A stretch of DNA of 64,000 nt from JAQIBY01 sp963676165 (GTDB lineage: Bacteria > Bacteroidota > Bacteroidia > Bacteroidales > ML635J-15), in contig OY781043.1 of the NCBI GenBank assembly GCA_963676165.1, forward strand, positions 2,728,001-2,792,000, in the 5' to 3' direction. The first letter of the stretch is position 1. Each line of letters begins with the position of its first letter. Below, piece by piece: positions 34,602 to 44,337 of this stretch. The notes below the pieces were generated by a model. It saw only the letters and a program-made list of their open reading frames with translations, did no database searches and was not told where the DNA came from. A program made the position numbers and the translations under genes.

Positions 34602-36311
34602 CTAAGCTTTTCGATATTTTATGCGACGCAAAAAGAGAACAAGCAAACCAAAAATTAAAATGAGTAAAATTGGCACAACAGAATTAAACACAACCCAAAA
34701 TGCACCTTTATTCATCACTTTTCCTCTATCCAAAGTCCGCAATTTCACCTCTCTCATCCTAAGATGGATAAGTTCCTCATCTCCACACAAATAATTCATA
34801 GAATTGAGAATAAACTCCATATTTCCAGGTGTAAACTGATTCTGATAATAGCGATCGGATCCAAGATTAAAAGGTTCACGTCTTTCTCCAACTTTACGGA
34901 CATAATTTCGAATAACATCTCCATCAGAAATCACAATTTGCTTGGTTGGCACAGAAATAGGCTTAAAGTCGATATCCTCATTCATAACTATTTCCGGAGG
35001 AATTCTAAAATCAAAGTTTGAAGGAAACTCTCCCTCCAGTAATACAGCAACTGTTTTTTCCCCTTGATTAAAGCTACGTGGATCGGGAGGATTTCTCATA
35101 ATACCCAAACTCACATTGACTGGAACTCCAAGTGAACGACTAAATTCTGACGTTTTTAATAATGGTGTTTTGGTTACTCTCATTTCAGGATTAACCGTAT
35201 CGATACTACTCACAAACTGCGTTCTTAATACGCTAATATTCTGATTAATAACATGGGAATTATCTGTTAGGATTGCAGGAAAGAAGTACCAAGGACGCGG
35301 TTCAAATTGAGGTTTCCCATTAAGTGAATTCACAGTCACAGGAACAGATAAACAATTCAGATCTTGAACTAAATCAGGATTAATTCGCACACCATAATTA
35401 AAGAGCAAATCATCTAAATTAATGTCACGAATTAAAGCCATGCTAGAATACTGATTGGTCAAGCTATCCATATCCATCTGCATCCATTCAACCAGCCACA
35501 TGACCTTTCCGCCGTTCATCACATATTGATCAATGATAAATTTGTCTTTTTCGCTAAATCTAGAATTTGGTTTGGCAACAACAATGGCTTCATAATCATC
35601 CAAACTACCAAGCACTTCGTTAATTTTAAGTCGCTCAATTTGGTAATATTCATTCAGCTCAAGCATGGCATCCATCGTCTGATATTCATCTAACTCAGAA
35701 TGACCTTCAATAAAGGCAATTTTCTTTTTGCTTGGATTTAAAAGACGAATTACGCCATTGGTAAAATGCTGTTCTAAGCGCGCAATTGATTTATTAATTT
35801 GAACAGATGGGTTGCTTACACCATCATTCTCCAGAAAGTTCACTGGATATTCAATGTCTTTATATCTCAATAACGCAGATGGAAAAATCACCTGCTGCTT
35901 ATAAGAATCGGAATTTCCTTCTTCGAGTTGAGTTGGAATTAAGCCTTTTTCCTGAAGCTGAGCATAAATTTCATATCGAGTTTCTAAATCTTGTTCTTCA
36001 GACACATCAACAAACTCATATTCCACAAAATGCGAATAGCGTCTATAATCGTTCAACAACTGAATAACACTACGTTGTAAATGGCGAAAATTAATAGGCA
36101 GATCATTTCCATCAAGATACACTTTAACAAACAATACATCATCCAATTGATCAAGTGTTTCGATGGTTGTTTCAGAAAGTGAATATCGCTTGTCCTCAGT
36201 TAAATCCCAACGAGCATACCAAAATGAGCCAAGAAAATTAAGCACAAAGATGAGTAACAGAATAATGACAAACTGAAAAATATGTTGATTTCTTATTTGT
36301 TTTGCTTTCAT
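34602..36311 (-). CDS. gldG: Gliding motility ABC transporter component GldG
   Basis: 569 aa. One N-terminal membrane helix (about 11-31), a large extracytoplasmic domain of the ABC-type uncharacterised transport family (DLTEDKRYSLSETTIETLDQL, IAFIEGHSELDEYQT, MNGGKVMWLVEWM), and a C-terminal helix (FNSVVPILLILIFGLLVLFL). In flavobacteria GldA, GldF and GldG form a transporter required for gliding in some species. It lies 13 bp after gldF. The ATPase gldA is not in this window. Confidence 0.92.
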   Translation of the reverse strand: MKAKQIRNQHIFQFVIILLLIFVLNFLGSFWYARWDLTEDKRYSLSETTIETLDQLDDVLFVKVYLDGNDLPINFRHLQRSVIQLLNDYRRYSHFVEYEFVDVSEEQDLETRYEIYAQLQEKGLIPTQLEEGNSDSYKQQVIFPSALLRYKDIEYPVNFLENDGVSNPSVQINKSIARLEQHFTNGVIRLLNPSKKKIAFIEGHSELDEYQTMDAMLELNEYYQIERLKINEVLGSLDDYEAIVVAKPNSRFSEKDKFIIDQYVMNGGKVMWLVEWMQMDMDSLTNQYSSMALIRDINLDDLLFNYGVRINPDLVQDLNCLSVPVTVNSLNGKPQFEPRPWYFFPAILTDNSHVINQNISVLRTQFVSSIDTVNPEMRVTKTPLLKTSEFSRSLGVPVNVSLGIMRNPPDPRSFNQGEKTVAVLLEGEFPSNFDFRIPPEIVMNEDIDFKPISVPTKQIVISDGDVIRNYVRKVGERREPFNLGSDRYYQNQFTPGNMEFILNSMNYLCGDEELIHLRMREVKLRTLDRGKVMNKGAFWVVFNSVVPILLILIFGLLVLFLRRIKYRKA

Positions 36312-36324
36312 AATTCAGACTTTT

Positions 36325-37065
36325 TTATTTCCATTTGCGTTGTTCGAGACGGAATTTTGTTAGAAAAACAAAAATTCCGATAACGGATAAGAAATATAAC
36401 ACGTCACGTGTATCAATAACTCCCTTGCTAATTGACCGGTAATGAAAATTTATCCCTAGCGACATGAAGAAATCCTCAGCTGCACCAGTTAAACCAAGGC
36501 TTCCTGCCTGATCAAACCCGATATAAAGTGCAAATGACATAACCACAGCCAAAATGAACGAAATAATTTGATTATTGCTCAAAGATGATGCAAACAAACC
36601 AATGGCGGTATAGATTGCAGCTAAAAAGAAAAGACCTAAATAGGATCCTGCAATCGCGCCCATATCTGCTAAACCGGCAGTACGACCAAGTTGATTAATG
36701 GAAATAGTATAAATCAATGTCGGTAATAATGCAACAATCACTAAACTCAAACCTGCAAGGTATTTTGCCATGGTGATTCGAAACTCAGAAATAGGGCGTA
36801 CCAAAAGCAACTCCATGGTATGCATGCGCTTTTCTTCAGAAATCAAACGCATAGTAACCGCAGGAACCAAAAACAGAAATACCCACGGAGAAATAACAAA
36901 CAGAGAATCTAAATTCGCCTGACCCGCATCCAAGACATTGGATGGCCCGCGAAAAACCCACATGATTAAAGCATTAATTACGAGATAAACCACAACCACC
37001 AAATAACCGGTAATTGAGCTAAAAAACTCTTTTATTTCTTTCAGGAAAAGTGTCCACATAGACAA
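36325..37065 (-). CDS. gldF: Gliding motility ABC transporter permease GldF
   Basis: 246 aa with six predicted membrane segments of the ABC-2 permease type. Markers are FLKEIKEFFSSITGYLVVVV at the N terminus, WVFLFLVPAVTMRLISEEK and HTMELLLVRPISEF. First gene of gldF-gldG-DUF4340. It works with an ATPase GldA encoded elsewhere. Confidence 0.93.
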   Translation of the reverse strand: MSMWTLFLKEIKEFFSSITGYLVVVVYLVINALIMWVFRGPSNVLDAGQANLDSLFVISPWVFLFLVPAVTMRLISEEKRMHTMELLLVRPISEFRITMAKYLAGLSLVIVALLPTLIYTISINQLGRTAGLADMGAIAGSYLGLFFLAAIYTAIGLFASSLSNNQIISFILAVVMSFALYIGFDQAGSLGLTGAAEDFFMSLGINFHYRSISKGVIDTRDVLYFLSVIGIFVFLTKFRLEQRKWK

Positions 37066-37243
37066 AAAATTTTAGCCATCAAAGTTAGTGTTTTTCTTCG
37101 AGTATTAAAACCATGAATTTAACGCACAAGTCAGTATTATATTTTAAACCAAAACAGAAAATACAAACTTAACAGATTATCAAAATTTCAGTTCTAAAGA
37201 ATGAGAAAAAGGATTAAAACATTACTTTTATAGCATAATTATA

Positions 37244-38566
37244 ATGAGACACTTCACGATGAGAAGATATAGTTTTTTTATTGTTTCTCTTTTCATATTC
37301 TGCACGAACTTTGCTGTAGGACAAGTTAAGTTTTATGGTTTCCCAAGCATATCAACAAGCAGCAATGATCTTTTAATCACATTTCTTGGAGACTCCTTAT
37401 GGACACCAACTAATGCATATGATGCAACACATTATCTTCAAATACCTCTTCACTATGCATATATAACAAACGATACAGAGTTGATTAATGCATTTGAAAA
37501 TCATTTTCGACAAATGGTTAACGCATATAAACAAGACAACGTTAATCTCAGCAGATTAAATGAATTACAGTATCTCACTTTAGCATCAAGGTACATATCT
37601 TTATTTGGAGAAAACTCAAAGACAGAGCTCACCGAAGAACTTGCCTACATACTACATGAAAGATATAGATTTTATTGGCTTAATAGCCCTGCCTGGCAGT
37701 GGGATCATGAAGCATTTCAAGGAGGTATTCGAGAGCGCTTATTATGGAAGTTATCAAATCCTAACACTAGACGGAAATTTCATAAAGCAATAATTGATGA
37801 GGATTTATTTATTATTGGAATAGCATCCGATTTATATAATTACTACGAGAATGACAAAGCTAAAAGAAAAGCATTTCTGGAACCCCTATTTCTCTTTAAT
37901 CGGATAATAAAAAGTAGAATTACAACAAAACAAGGATGGAATTTTCAAAAAAACTATTGGATTGACCATCGTGATTATGCTTATACAGCATACTATACCC
38001 AACCAGATAGTTGCTCTCCAAAAATAAGAGCTCATGAAATATCTGAAGATTGTAGTCATAGTATGCGATGGCCTTTAAGACTAATACAAGTAGGAAATGT
38101 AATTGACATTGAAAGGTACCAGAAACAACTTAGGTGGCAATTACTTAATGTTATAATTAATACAAATCAAGAATCCGATATCACACTACTGAACAATTTC
38201 GTAGATGGGCAAAATGGATATTTCAGATGGGGTTATGTCTCTCATAAAGGGAAAGGCTATGGACCATACCAAATGAGTAGTTCATTTTCCTTGGGATGGT
38301 GGAGTTTTTTAGGGGACAAAGAAATTGCGTATCATTACTATAAAACGAGAAACGCATTTCCTCTAAATGAGGCAAACATGAAATTATACGCAACAACAAC
38401 AAACAGAAAAAGACACCCACTTATTATGAACGACACAACAAATCAGAAACTCAGAGAAAACATATCTGCCATGTCAATACACATTGCACTCAATTACAAC
38501 AAAATAGAGTCACAAGCTAAACACAAGTCTATTCAAGCACTAATTTTTGACAATCTTATTCCCTAA
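37244..38566 (+). CDS. Exported hypothetical protein, probably helical
   Basis: 440 aa with a signal peptide (MRRYSFFIVSLFIFC...VGQ; the start may be the second Met at 37259). The mature part is rich in aromatic residues and helix-like segments (WQWDHEAFQGGIRERLLWKLS, NYWIDHRDYAYTAYYT, GYFRWGYVSHKGKGYGPYQM). The pattern recalls the alpha/alpha-toroid proteins of carbohydrate metabolism, but I see no catalytic motif and do not assign a function. It is divergent from gldF and 6 bp before an HAD phosphatase gene. Confidence 0.7.
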   Translation: MRHFTMRRYSFFIVSLFIFCTNFAVGQVKFYGFPSISTSSNDLLITFLGDSLWTPTNAYDATHYLQIPLHYAYITNDTELINAFENHFRQMVNAYKQDNVNLSRLNELQYLTLASRYISLFGENSKTELTEELAYILHERYRFYWLNSPAWQWDHEAFQGGIRERLLWKLSNPNTRRKFHKAIIDEDLFIIGIASDLYNYYENDKAKRKAFLEPLFLFNRIIKSRITTKQGWNFQKNYWIDHRDYAYTAYYTQPDSCSPKIRAHEISEDCSHSMRWPLRLIQVGNVIDIERYQKQLRWQLLNVIINTNQESDITLLNNFVDGQNGYFRWGYVSHKGKGYGPYQMSSSFSLGWWSFLGDKEIAYHYYKTRNAFPLNEANMKLYATTTNRKRHPLIMNDTTNQKLRENISAMSIHIALNYNKIESQAKHKSIQALIFDNLIP

Positions 38567-38572
38567 CAAAAA

Positions 38573-39232
38573 ATGCACACTAATTTTAAAGCCATACTGT
38601 TTGACCTTGACGGAACCTTAGCAGACACACAACTGGATTTAGCAGATTCAACCAATCGCATTTTGAAAGCCAATCATTTTCCAACACATAATTACGAGGC
38701 ATATAAATACCTAGTTGGAAAAGGATTAAGAAAACTAGCAACCAATGCACTTCCAGAAAATGCAAGAACTCCTGATACAATTGATAAAGTATTAAACGAA
38801 CTGATTAAAGATTACAGTAAAAATTGTCTGAATAAAACGGAATTATACCAAGGAATTCCAGAATTGCTTTCTGCGCTTAATCAACAGAACTTTCCAATTT
38901 TGATTTTCACAAATAAAGATCACGATTTAGCAGTAATTGTATGCGATGCTTTATTAAAAGATTATAAAATTGAATATGTCTTAGGTCGAAGTGATGATAG
39001 ACCGAGAAAGCCAGATCCTGCAGGGGCTTTATTTCTTGCAGACAAGTTCGGATTGAGACCAAACGAAGTACTTTATGTTGGAGATACTGACAATGACATG
39101 ATTTGTGCTTCCCGTGCGGGCATGCCTTCAGTTGGTGTATTATGGGGATTTCGAACAGAACAGGAACTCAGGGAAAACGGGGCTAGTTTTATTGTCAATA
39201 AGCCACTAGAAATCCTGAATATATTGGGTTAA
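38573..39232 (+). CDS. HAD-family phosphatase, phosphoglycolate phosphatase-like
   Basis: 219 aa. HAD motif I FDLDGTLADTQ (Asp11 nucleophile, Asp13), motif II IFTNKDHD, motif III lysine in RKPDPAGALF, motif IV VGDTDNDM. The cap between motifs I and II is helical, as in Gph. Substrate not resolvable; phosphoglycolate or another small phosphate ester is likely. Confidence 0.88.
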   Translation: MHTNFKAILFDLDGTLADTQLDLADSTNRILKANHFPTHNYEAYKYLVGKGLRKLATNALPENARTPDTIDKVLNELIKDYSKNCLNKTELYQGIPELLSALNQQNFPILIFTNKDHDLAVIVCDALLKDYKIEYVLGRSDDRPRKPDPAGALFLADKFGLRPNEVLYVGDTDNDMICASRAGMPSVGVLWGFRTEQELRENGASFIVNKPLEILNILG

Positions 39233-39244
39233 AACATACTATAT

Positions 39245-39287
39245 AAAAATGTGGGGATGCGATTCATCGCATCCCCACATTTTTATA
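39245..39287. terminator. Strong bidirectional terminator
   Basis: A near-perfect stem of about 16 bp (AAATGTGGGGATGCGA / TCGCATCCCCACATTT) with a 4-base loop TTCA, flanked by A and T tracts. It separates the HAD gene (plus) from the methylmalonyl-CoA decarboxylase operon (minus). Confidence 0.92.
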
Positions 39288-39307
39288 TTATCAATCCGAG
39301 ATTGAAA

Positions 39308-40933
39308 TTACATTAAGAAGCTTAACAAGATACCAGCACCAACTGCTGAACCAATTACACCAGAAACATTAGGTGCCATTGCCTGCATCAACAGGTGGTT
39401 AGAAGGATCTTCTTTTAATCCCATTTCCTGAACAACACGTGCAGAGTCAGGTACTGCTGACACACCAGATGCACCAATCATTGGATTAATTGGGTTATCT
39501 TTTGGTGAGAACCAGTTCATCACTTTTGCGAAGAATACACCAGCTGCAGTTGCAAACATAAATGAAAGTGCACCCATAACAAAAATCATCAATGAATCAG
39601 AAGTCAAGAACACATCTGCTTGAGTAGATGCTCCAACAGTCAATCCAAGAAGAATTGTAATGGTATCGATCAATGAGTTTGCAGCAGTATCTGCCAAACG
39701 TTTGGTTACTCCACTTTCTTTCAAGATATTTCCAAAGAACAACATACCGAGTAGTGGCAATGAAGTTGGGGAAATATAAGCAGTGAGTAGAAGTCCAATA
39801 ATTGGGAAAATAATTTTCTCAAGTTTAGATACGGCTCTTGGTGGCTGCATTTTAATGCGGCGCTCACGTTTTGATGTCATCAGCTTAATGATTGGTGGCT
39901 GAATTACAGGTACAAGTGCCATATAAGAATAAGCAGCAATTGCAATCGGGCCAATTAAGTTTTTCACTGTTTCACCATTCGGCATAACATTTACACCATT
40001 TGCCAGCTTAGAAGACAAGAAAATTGCTGTTGGACCATCGGCACCTCCAATAATACCGATTGCACCAGCTTCAGGTGGAGCAAATCCAAATGCAAGCGCT
40101 AAAATAAATGTAGCAAAAATACCAAACTGTGCAGCTGCACCAAGCAACATAAGGCGAGGTTTAGAAATTAGGGAAGAGAAATCCGTCATTGCTCCAATAC
40201 CGAGGAAAATCAATGGAGGATACCATCCCTGAAGCACACCGCCATAGAGGATATTCATTACAGAGCCAGGCTCATAAACCCCCAATCCTAAGTTAAAGTC
40301 AACCGCCTGAAACATAGGAATATTACCAATAATAATCCCGGTTCCGATTGGAATAAGCAATAAAGGTTCGTAATGATATCTTACAGCGAGAAAAATAAAG
40401 AACAAACCAACAACAATCATGATCAAGTGACCCTTTGTAGCATTGGCAAATCCAGTAAATTCCCAGAAGTTTTTCAACCCAGCAACTGATGAGCTTTCAT
40501 TTTTAAATTTCGTGCCATCATCCAAGCTTAGGGTTTTTCCTTTCATGGTAGCAGTGCGCACACCTAAATCAAGTGTATCGTTAGTTGTCACATAATTCGA
40601 AGAACGATTGTTCGGATCAGTATTCTTTGAATAATGGACAACCGGTTTTGGATTGTAATTCAACACAAGAAATTCGTCTTTAACATTCCAAGTTCCAGTA
40701 TAACGAACTTTTGCGGAATCCATAAAGAAGGTATTATCCTCGTTGAATTTAAAGGTTTTATAACGTTCAACAGTTTTATCACTATTTCCGAGAGGATTAG
40801 GGATATAACCATCAGACTTATTTAACCATTTTCCGTTAATCAGTTTTTCTGTATCCACTTGACCAGCAGCAAAAACCAACTGTGTCAGGAACAAGAATAA
40901 ACTGAATAAGACAAATTGTTTTTTCATTTTCAC
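39308..40933 (-). CDS. mmdB: Na+-translocating methylmalonyl-CoA decarboxylase beta subunit with N-terminal extracytoplasmic extension
   Basis: 541 aa. Residues about 165-541 are the OadB/MmdB/GcdB membrane subunit with many helices and the family motifs GGVLQGWYPPLIFLGIGAMTDF, GIIGGADGPTAIFLSSKLA, ASTQADVFL and a C-terminal IGASGVSAVPDSARVVQ. It couples decarboxylation of carboxybiotin to Na+ export. Unusually, about 160 residues precede this core: a signal peptide (ending VFAAG) and a beta-rich domain (GKWLNKSDGYIPNPLG...YTGTWNVKDEFLVLNYN) that looks lipocalin-like. Typical subunits begin near the first helix. Last gene of the mce-mmdA-mmdD-mmdC-mmdB operon. Confidence 0.92.
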   Translation of the reverse strand: MKMKKQFVLFSLFLFLTQLVFAAGQVDTEKLINGKWLNKSDGYIPNPLGNSDKTVERYKTFKFNEDNTFFMDSAKVRYTGTWNVKDEFLVLNYNPKPVVHYSKNTDPNNRSSNYVTTNDTLDLGVRTATMKGKTLSLDDGTKFKNESSSVAGLKNFWEFTGFANATKGHLIMIVVGLFFIFLAVRYHYEPLLLIPIGTGIIIGNIPMFQAVDFNLGLGVYEPGSVMNILYGGVLQGWYPPLIFLGIGAMTDFSSLISKPRLMLLGAAAQFGIFATFILALAFGFAPPEAGAIGIIGGADGPTAIFLSSKLANGVNVMPNGETVKNLIGPIAIAAYSYMALVPVIQPPIIKLMTSKRERRIKMQPPRAVSKLEKIIFPIIGLLLTAYISPTSLPLLGMLFFGNILKESGVTKRLADTAANSLIDTITILLGLTVGASTQADVFLTSDSLMIFVMGALSFMFATAAGVFFAKVMNWFSPKDNPINPMIGASGVSAVPDSARVVQEMGLKEDPSNHLLMQAMAPNVSGVIGSAVGAGILLSFLM

Positions 40934-40939
40934 AATGTT

Positions 40940-41359
40940 TTAAGCAATTTCCACCAACAAATCATTCTGAAGCACAGTGTCTCCTTCTTTTACTTTCAGT
41001 GTTTTCACAACACCAGAAACATCAGCCATGACGTTATTTTCCATCTTCATAGCTTCCATAACAAGAAGAACATCACCTTTTTTCACTTCATCACCTTCTT
41101 TTACTTTTACTGTGAGGATATTTCCTGGTAGAGGTGCTTTAATTGAGCTTAATTTAGCATCACTGGTTAGTGGTTTGTTTTCCTTAGGCTGAGCCAAAGG
41201 TTTCTTCACAATTGTCGGAGTTTTTACAACTGGAATTTCTTTGTCCAATTCCACATTATATTTTGTTCCGTTTACCTCGAGTTCTGCGATTTGACCCTCA
41301 ACATTGAGGACATCAACTTCGTAAGTATTACCGTTGAGTTTAAATTTGAATTTTTTCAT
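40940..41359 (-). CDS. mmdC: Biotin carrier subunit of methylmalonyl-CoA decarboxylase
   Basis: 139 aa. A Lys/Pro-rich linker (about 45-75) leads to a biotinyl domain with the attachment motif EAMKM (Lys105) inside APLPGNILTV...GVVKTLKVKEGDTV. The N-terminal 40 residues (KFKLNGNTYEVDVLNVEG) are the conserved start of these carriers. It shuttles carboxybiotin from the carboxyltransferase MmdA to MmdB. Confidence 0.94.
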   Translation of the reverse strand: MKKFKFKLNGNTYEVDVLNVEGQIAELEVNGTKYNVELDKEIPVVKTPTIVKKPLAQPKENKPLTSDAKLSSIKAPLPGNILTVKVKEGDEVKKGDVLLVMEAMKMENNVMADVSGVVKTLKVKEGDTVLQNDLLVEIA

Positions 41360-41371
41360 CAGGTTGTGCTT

Positions 41372-41770
41372 TTAGCGCTTAAAATTCATTACGTTATAAA
41401 TTTTTGAATTCCATGGAGAGTATTTTCTAGACTTGTGCTCCACTTTGAGGATTCTAGCTTCATCATCATGTAAATCTGTAAAATACATGTGTAAAGCAGT
41501 TGCTATTGCTGCAGTTAATTCTCCAGTAATAACATCTGAACTTTTTTTCTCTGAAGTGTCATTTTGTTTTTCATTCGCAAGTCTTCTCTTTTCCTGAATC
41601 TTTGATTTTTGTTTTGACGCTCCACTCATAATGTTAGGTAAAAGACGGAAAACAGTAGACAGAAGAATCAAGGAAATAAAAACAACTAACCATCCAATCA
41701 CAAAGATTGTCCAGCCTTGTACTCCCACATTTGAAAAATCCCAGCTTATTTCAGCGAGTGTATAAATCAT
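41372..41770 (-). CDS. mmdD: OadG-like gamma/delta subunit of the sodium-pumping decarboxylase
   Basis: 132 aa. One N-terminal membrane helix (WTIFVIGWLVVFISLILLST) is followed by a charged stretch and an ELTAAIATALHMYF segment typical of OadG-type subunits that hold the complex together at the membrane. It lies between the carboxyltransferase and biotin-carrier genes, the standard order. Sequence is poorly conserved in the family, so the call rests on topology and context. Confidence 0.88.
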   Translation of the reverse strand: MIYTLAEISWDFSNVGVQGWTIFVIGWLVVFISLILLSTVFRLLPNIMSGASKQKSKIQEKRRLANEKQNDTSEKKSSDVITGELTAAIATALHMYFTDLHDDEARILKVEHKSRKYSPWNSKIYNVMNFKR

Positions 41771-41783
41771 AATTAATTAATTT

Positions 41784-43343
41784 TTAAAGTGGAATATTAC
41801 CATGCTTTTTCATTGGTCTTGCATCTTTCTTCGTTTGAAGGATACTTAGACCGCGAATAATACGGAAACGTGTATTCATTGGCTCGATGATATCATCAAT
41901 GAATCCATATTTTGCTGCCTGATAAGGATTTGCGAACATATTTCTGTATTCTTCTTCCTTTTTCAATTTGTAAGCAGCTTTTTCCTCTTCGTTCTCAAAT
42001 TGACTTAGCTCTTTATAGTTTAGGACTTCAATTGCACCTTGAGCACCCATTACAGCGATTTCAGCTGATGGCCATGCATAATTTAAGTCAGATTTCAACT
42101 GTTTACAAGCCATTACATCATGCGCACCTCCGTAAGATTTACGTAAAGTGATCGTAATTTTGGGAACAGTTGCTTCACCGTAAGCAAACATAAGTTTTGC
42201 ACCGTTAGTGATAATTCCACCGTATTCTTGAGCTGAACCAGGAAGGAATCCAGGAACATCAACTAAAGTAACAACTGGAATATTGAAAGCATCACAGAAA
42301 CGTACGAAACGTGCGCCTTTTTTGGATGCATCGATATCTAACACACCAGCAAGGAATGATGGCTGATTTGCAACGATACCAACAGGCATACCATTAAATT
42401 TTGCAAAACCGACAACAATGTTTCTTGCATACTGACGATGTACTTCCATAAATTCATTTTCATCCACGATGGAAAGAATAATATCAGTGACGTCGTAAGG
42501 TTTGTTTGGATTATCAGGAATGATATGATTTAGATTTTCATCCACGCGATCGATAGGATCTTGGGTATTGTATAGTGGTGGATCTTCAAGGTTATTTTGT
42601 GGCATGTAAGACAAGAGCTTACGCAACATCATCAAACCTTCTTCTTCTGTTTCAGCAACAAAATGAGCAACCCCAGATTTTGCAGCATGCACATGAGAAC
42701 CACCTAAATCTTTTGTAGAAATATCTTCGCCAGTTACTGTTTTTGCAACTTTTGGTCCGGTTACAAACATGTAAGATGCATCTTCTGACATAAGGATAAA
42801 GTCAGTAAGTGCAGGGCTATACACAGCACCACCAGCACAAGGGCCAAAGATAGCAGACAATTGCGGAATAACTCCAGAAGCCTCAATGTTGCGTTGGAAA
42901 ATATCAGCATATCCTGCAAGGCTAAGCACACCTTCTTGGATACGAGCTCCACCCGAATCGTTCAACCCGATAACAGGAGCACCAACTTTCATGGCTTCGT
43001 CCATGAGTTTAACAATTTTCTTCGCAAACATTTCTGAAAGCGAACCACCGAACACAGTAAAATCCTGTGCAAATACAAAAACGACGCGACCGTCGATTGT
43101 ACCATGACCGGTTACAACACCATCTCCGAGGTATTTTTTCTTTTCCATTTCGAAATCGGTACAACGATGCGAAATGAACATATCAAATTCCTCAAAACTG
43201 TTTTCGTCTAGCAACATTTCAATGCGCTCGCGGGCAGTTAGTTTTCCTTTGTCATGTTGAGCTTGAATGCGTTTTTCGCCACCACCAAGCCGAGCTTTCG
43301 CTCTTTTCTCAATCAATTCTTTGATTTTATCTTCAATTGCCAT
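41784..43343 (-). CDS. mmdA: Methylmalonyl-CoA decarboxylase carboxyltransferase (alpha) subunit
   Basis: 519 aa, the normal length. Crotonase-fold carboxyltransferase motifs: LTARERIEMLLDENSFEEFD, QDFTVFGGSLSEMFAKK, GLNDSGGARIQEG, GPCAGGAVYSPALTDFI, PSFLAGVLDIDASKKGARFVR and the C-terminal GAQGAIEVL...YQAAKYGFIDDII. It transfers the carboxyl group of methylmalonyl-CoA to biotin, giving propionyl-CoA. Together with the Na+ pump subunits downstream it conserves energy during propionate formation; the same protein family also serves propionyl-CoA carboxylase. Confidence 0.94.
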   Translation of the reverse strand: MAIEDKIKELIEKRAKARLGGGEKRIQAQHDKGKLTARERIEMLLDENSFEEFDMFISHRCTDFEMEKKKYLGDGVVTGHGTIDGRVVFVFAQDFTVFGGSLSEMFAKKIVKLMDEAMKVGAPVIGLNDSGGARIQEGVLSLAGYADIFQRNIEASGVIPQLSAIFGPCAGGAVYSPALTDFILMSEDASYMFVTGPKVAKTVTGEDISTKDLGGSHVHAAKSGVAHFVAETEEEGLMMLRKLLSYMPQNNLEDPPLYNTQDPIDRVDENLNHIIPDNPNKPYDVTDIILSIVDENEFMEVHRQYARNIVVGFAKFNGMPVGIVANQPSFLAGVLDIDASKKGARFVRFCDAFNIPVVTLVDVPGFLPGSAQEYGGIITNGAKLMFAYGEATVPKITITLRKSYGGAHDVMACKQLKSDLNYAWPSAEIAVMGAQGAIEVLNYKELSQFENEEEKAAYKLKKEEEYRNMFANPYQAAKYGFIDDIIEPMNTRFRIIRGLSILQTKKDARPMKKHGNIPL

Positions 43344-43357
43344 ATCAGGAGGTATGA

Positions 43358-43768
43358 TTATTTATTTTTATTTTCACAAAGTTCAGTTAAAACACCTTTT
43401 GTAGATTTTGGGTGCAAGAAACCAATGCTCAAGCCTTCAGCACCTTTTCTGGAAATTTTATCAATTGTACGAACACCTTTTTCTTCAGCTTCAGTTAATG
43501 CAGAATCAACATCTTTCACTGAAAATGCGATGTGGTGCATTCCGGGACCTTTCTTTTCCACAAATTTACCAATAGGACCCTCAGGATCTGTGCTTTCCAG
43601 CAATTCTATCTTCGCATCACCAACTTTGAAAAAAGCAGTCCGAACTTTTTGATCAGCTACTTCTTCAATACCGTAACACTTAAGTCCCAAAACATCTTCA
43701 TAATAGCGGATACTCTCTTCGAGATTGTCAACCGCAATTCCTATGTGCTCAATATGAGTAATTTCCAT
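43358..43768 (-). CDS. mce: Methylmalonyl-CoA epimerase
   Basis: 136 aa, two glyoxalase-type beta-alpha-beta modules. Motifs: THIEHIGIAVDNLEESI, IELLESTDPEGPIGKFVEKKG, GMHHIAFSVKDV, RKGAEGLSIGFLHPKSTKGVLTEL. Conserved metal-binding His, Gln/Glu positions are visible. It converts (R)- and (S)-methylmalonyl-CoA, supplying the substrate of MmdA, whose gene follows after 14 bp. Confidence 0.95.
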   Translation of the reverse strand: MEITHIEHIGIAVDNLEESIRYYEDVLGLKCYGIEEVADQKVRTAFFKVGDAKIELLESTDPEGPIGKFVEKKGPGMHHIAFSVKDVDSALTEAEEKGVRTIDKISRKGAEGLSIGFLHPKSTKGVLTELCENKNK

Positions 43769-44160
43769 AAAAATTTAGATTAGTATTTACGTCAGGCAAA
43801 ACTAACAAAAAGCTTAGAATCTAACATCAGCTTTCATCATATAAAGCACATGTTTTTTAGCTGTTTTTTACAACAGCTTTATTGCTGTACAACATATTTA
43901 TCTCATAGCAACTTGAACAAATGATGTTTCACATATCAAATATCCACTTTGTATAATATCAACCGGAAATATCTGGAAAGAAAGAAATTGAAAAGAATAC
44001 GATGTTAAAAGAAGCAAAACAGACATTTACATCTGATTTTCTGTTACTTACAAAATCTTCAAAAAGCTATTCAGACTAATTATGAATTACTTTTCTGACA
44101 AGCAAAGAATAAAAATAATTAGTATTATTTTGGGCTTGATAAAGACAGACAAAAACTAAT
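43769..44160. other. 392-bp intergenic region between mce and a truncated gene
   Basis: A/T-rich with no supported gene. It contains a small hairpin (AGCTGTT at 43859, AACAGCT at 43872) and must hold the divergent promoters of the decarboxylase operon and of the truncated gene at 44161. I find no clear -33/-7 match for either. Confidence 0.5.
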
Positions 44161-44332
44161 ATGAACTACCATTTAACATTTTTACTATCTTTTTTATTAA
44201 CTTGTTCAATCGCTTTCGCACAAAATGACCCCCACCGGACTAAGTCTGAATGGCGTGACAACCAATATCCTTCAGAAACGTATTTAACAGGGTATTCCCG
44301 GGATGTAAAATCTAATGATGAAACATTCTTTT
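44161..44332 (+). pseudogene. Truncated exported-protein gene interrupted by a REP/transposase array
   Basis: The start codes for a good signal peptide (MNYHLTFLLSFLLTCSIAFAQ) and a short mature stretch (KSEWRDNQYPSETYLTGYSRDV) resembling the opening of LPP20-type proteins. At about codon 57 the frame runs into the hairpin array copied elsewhere in this locus and ends at 44445 with unrelated residues. No 3' remainder of the gene is visible on the far side of the array, where pyrophosphatase begins. The upstream promoter region appears retained, so a short exported peptide might still be made. Confidence 0.6.
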
Positions 44333-44337
44333 TGATG

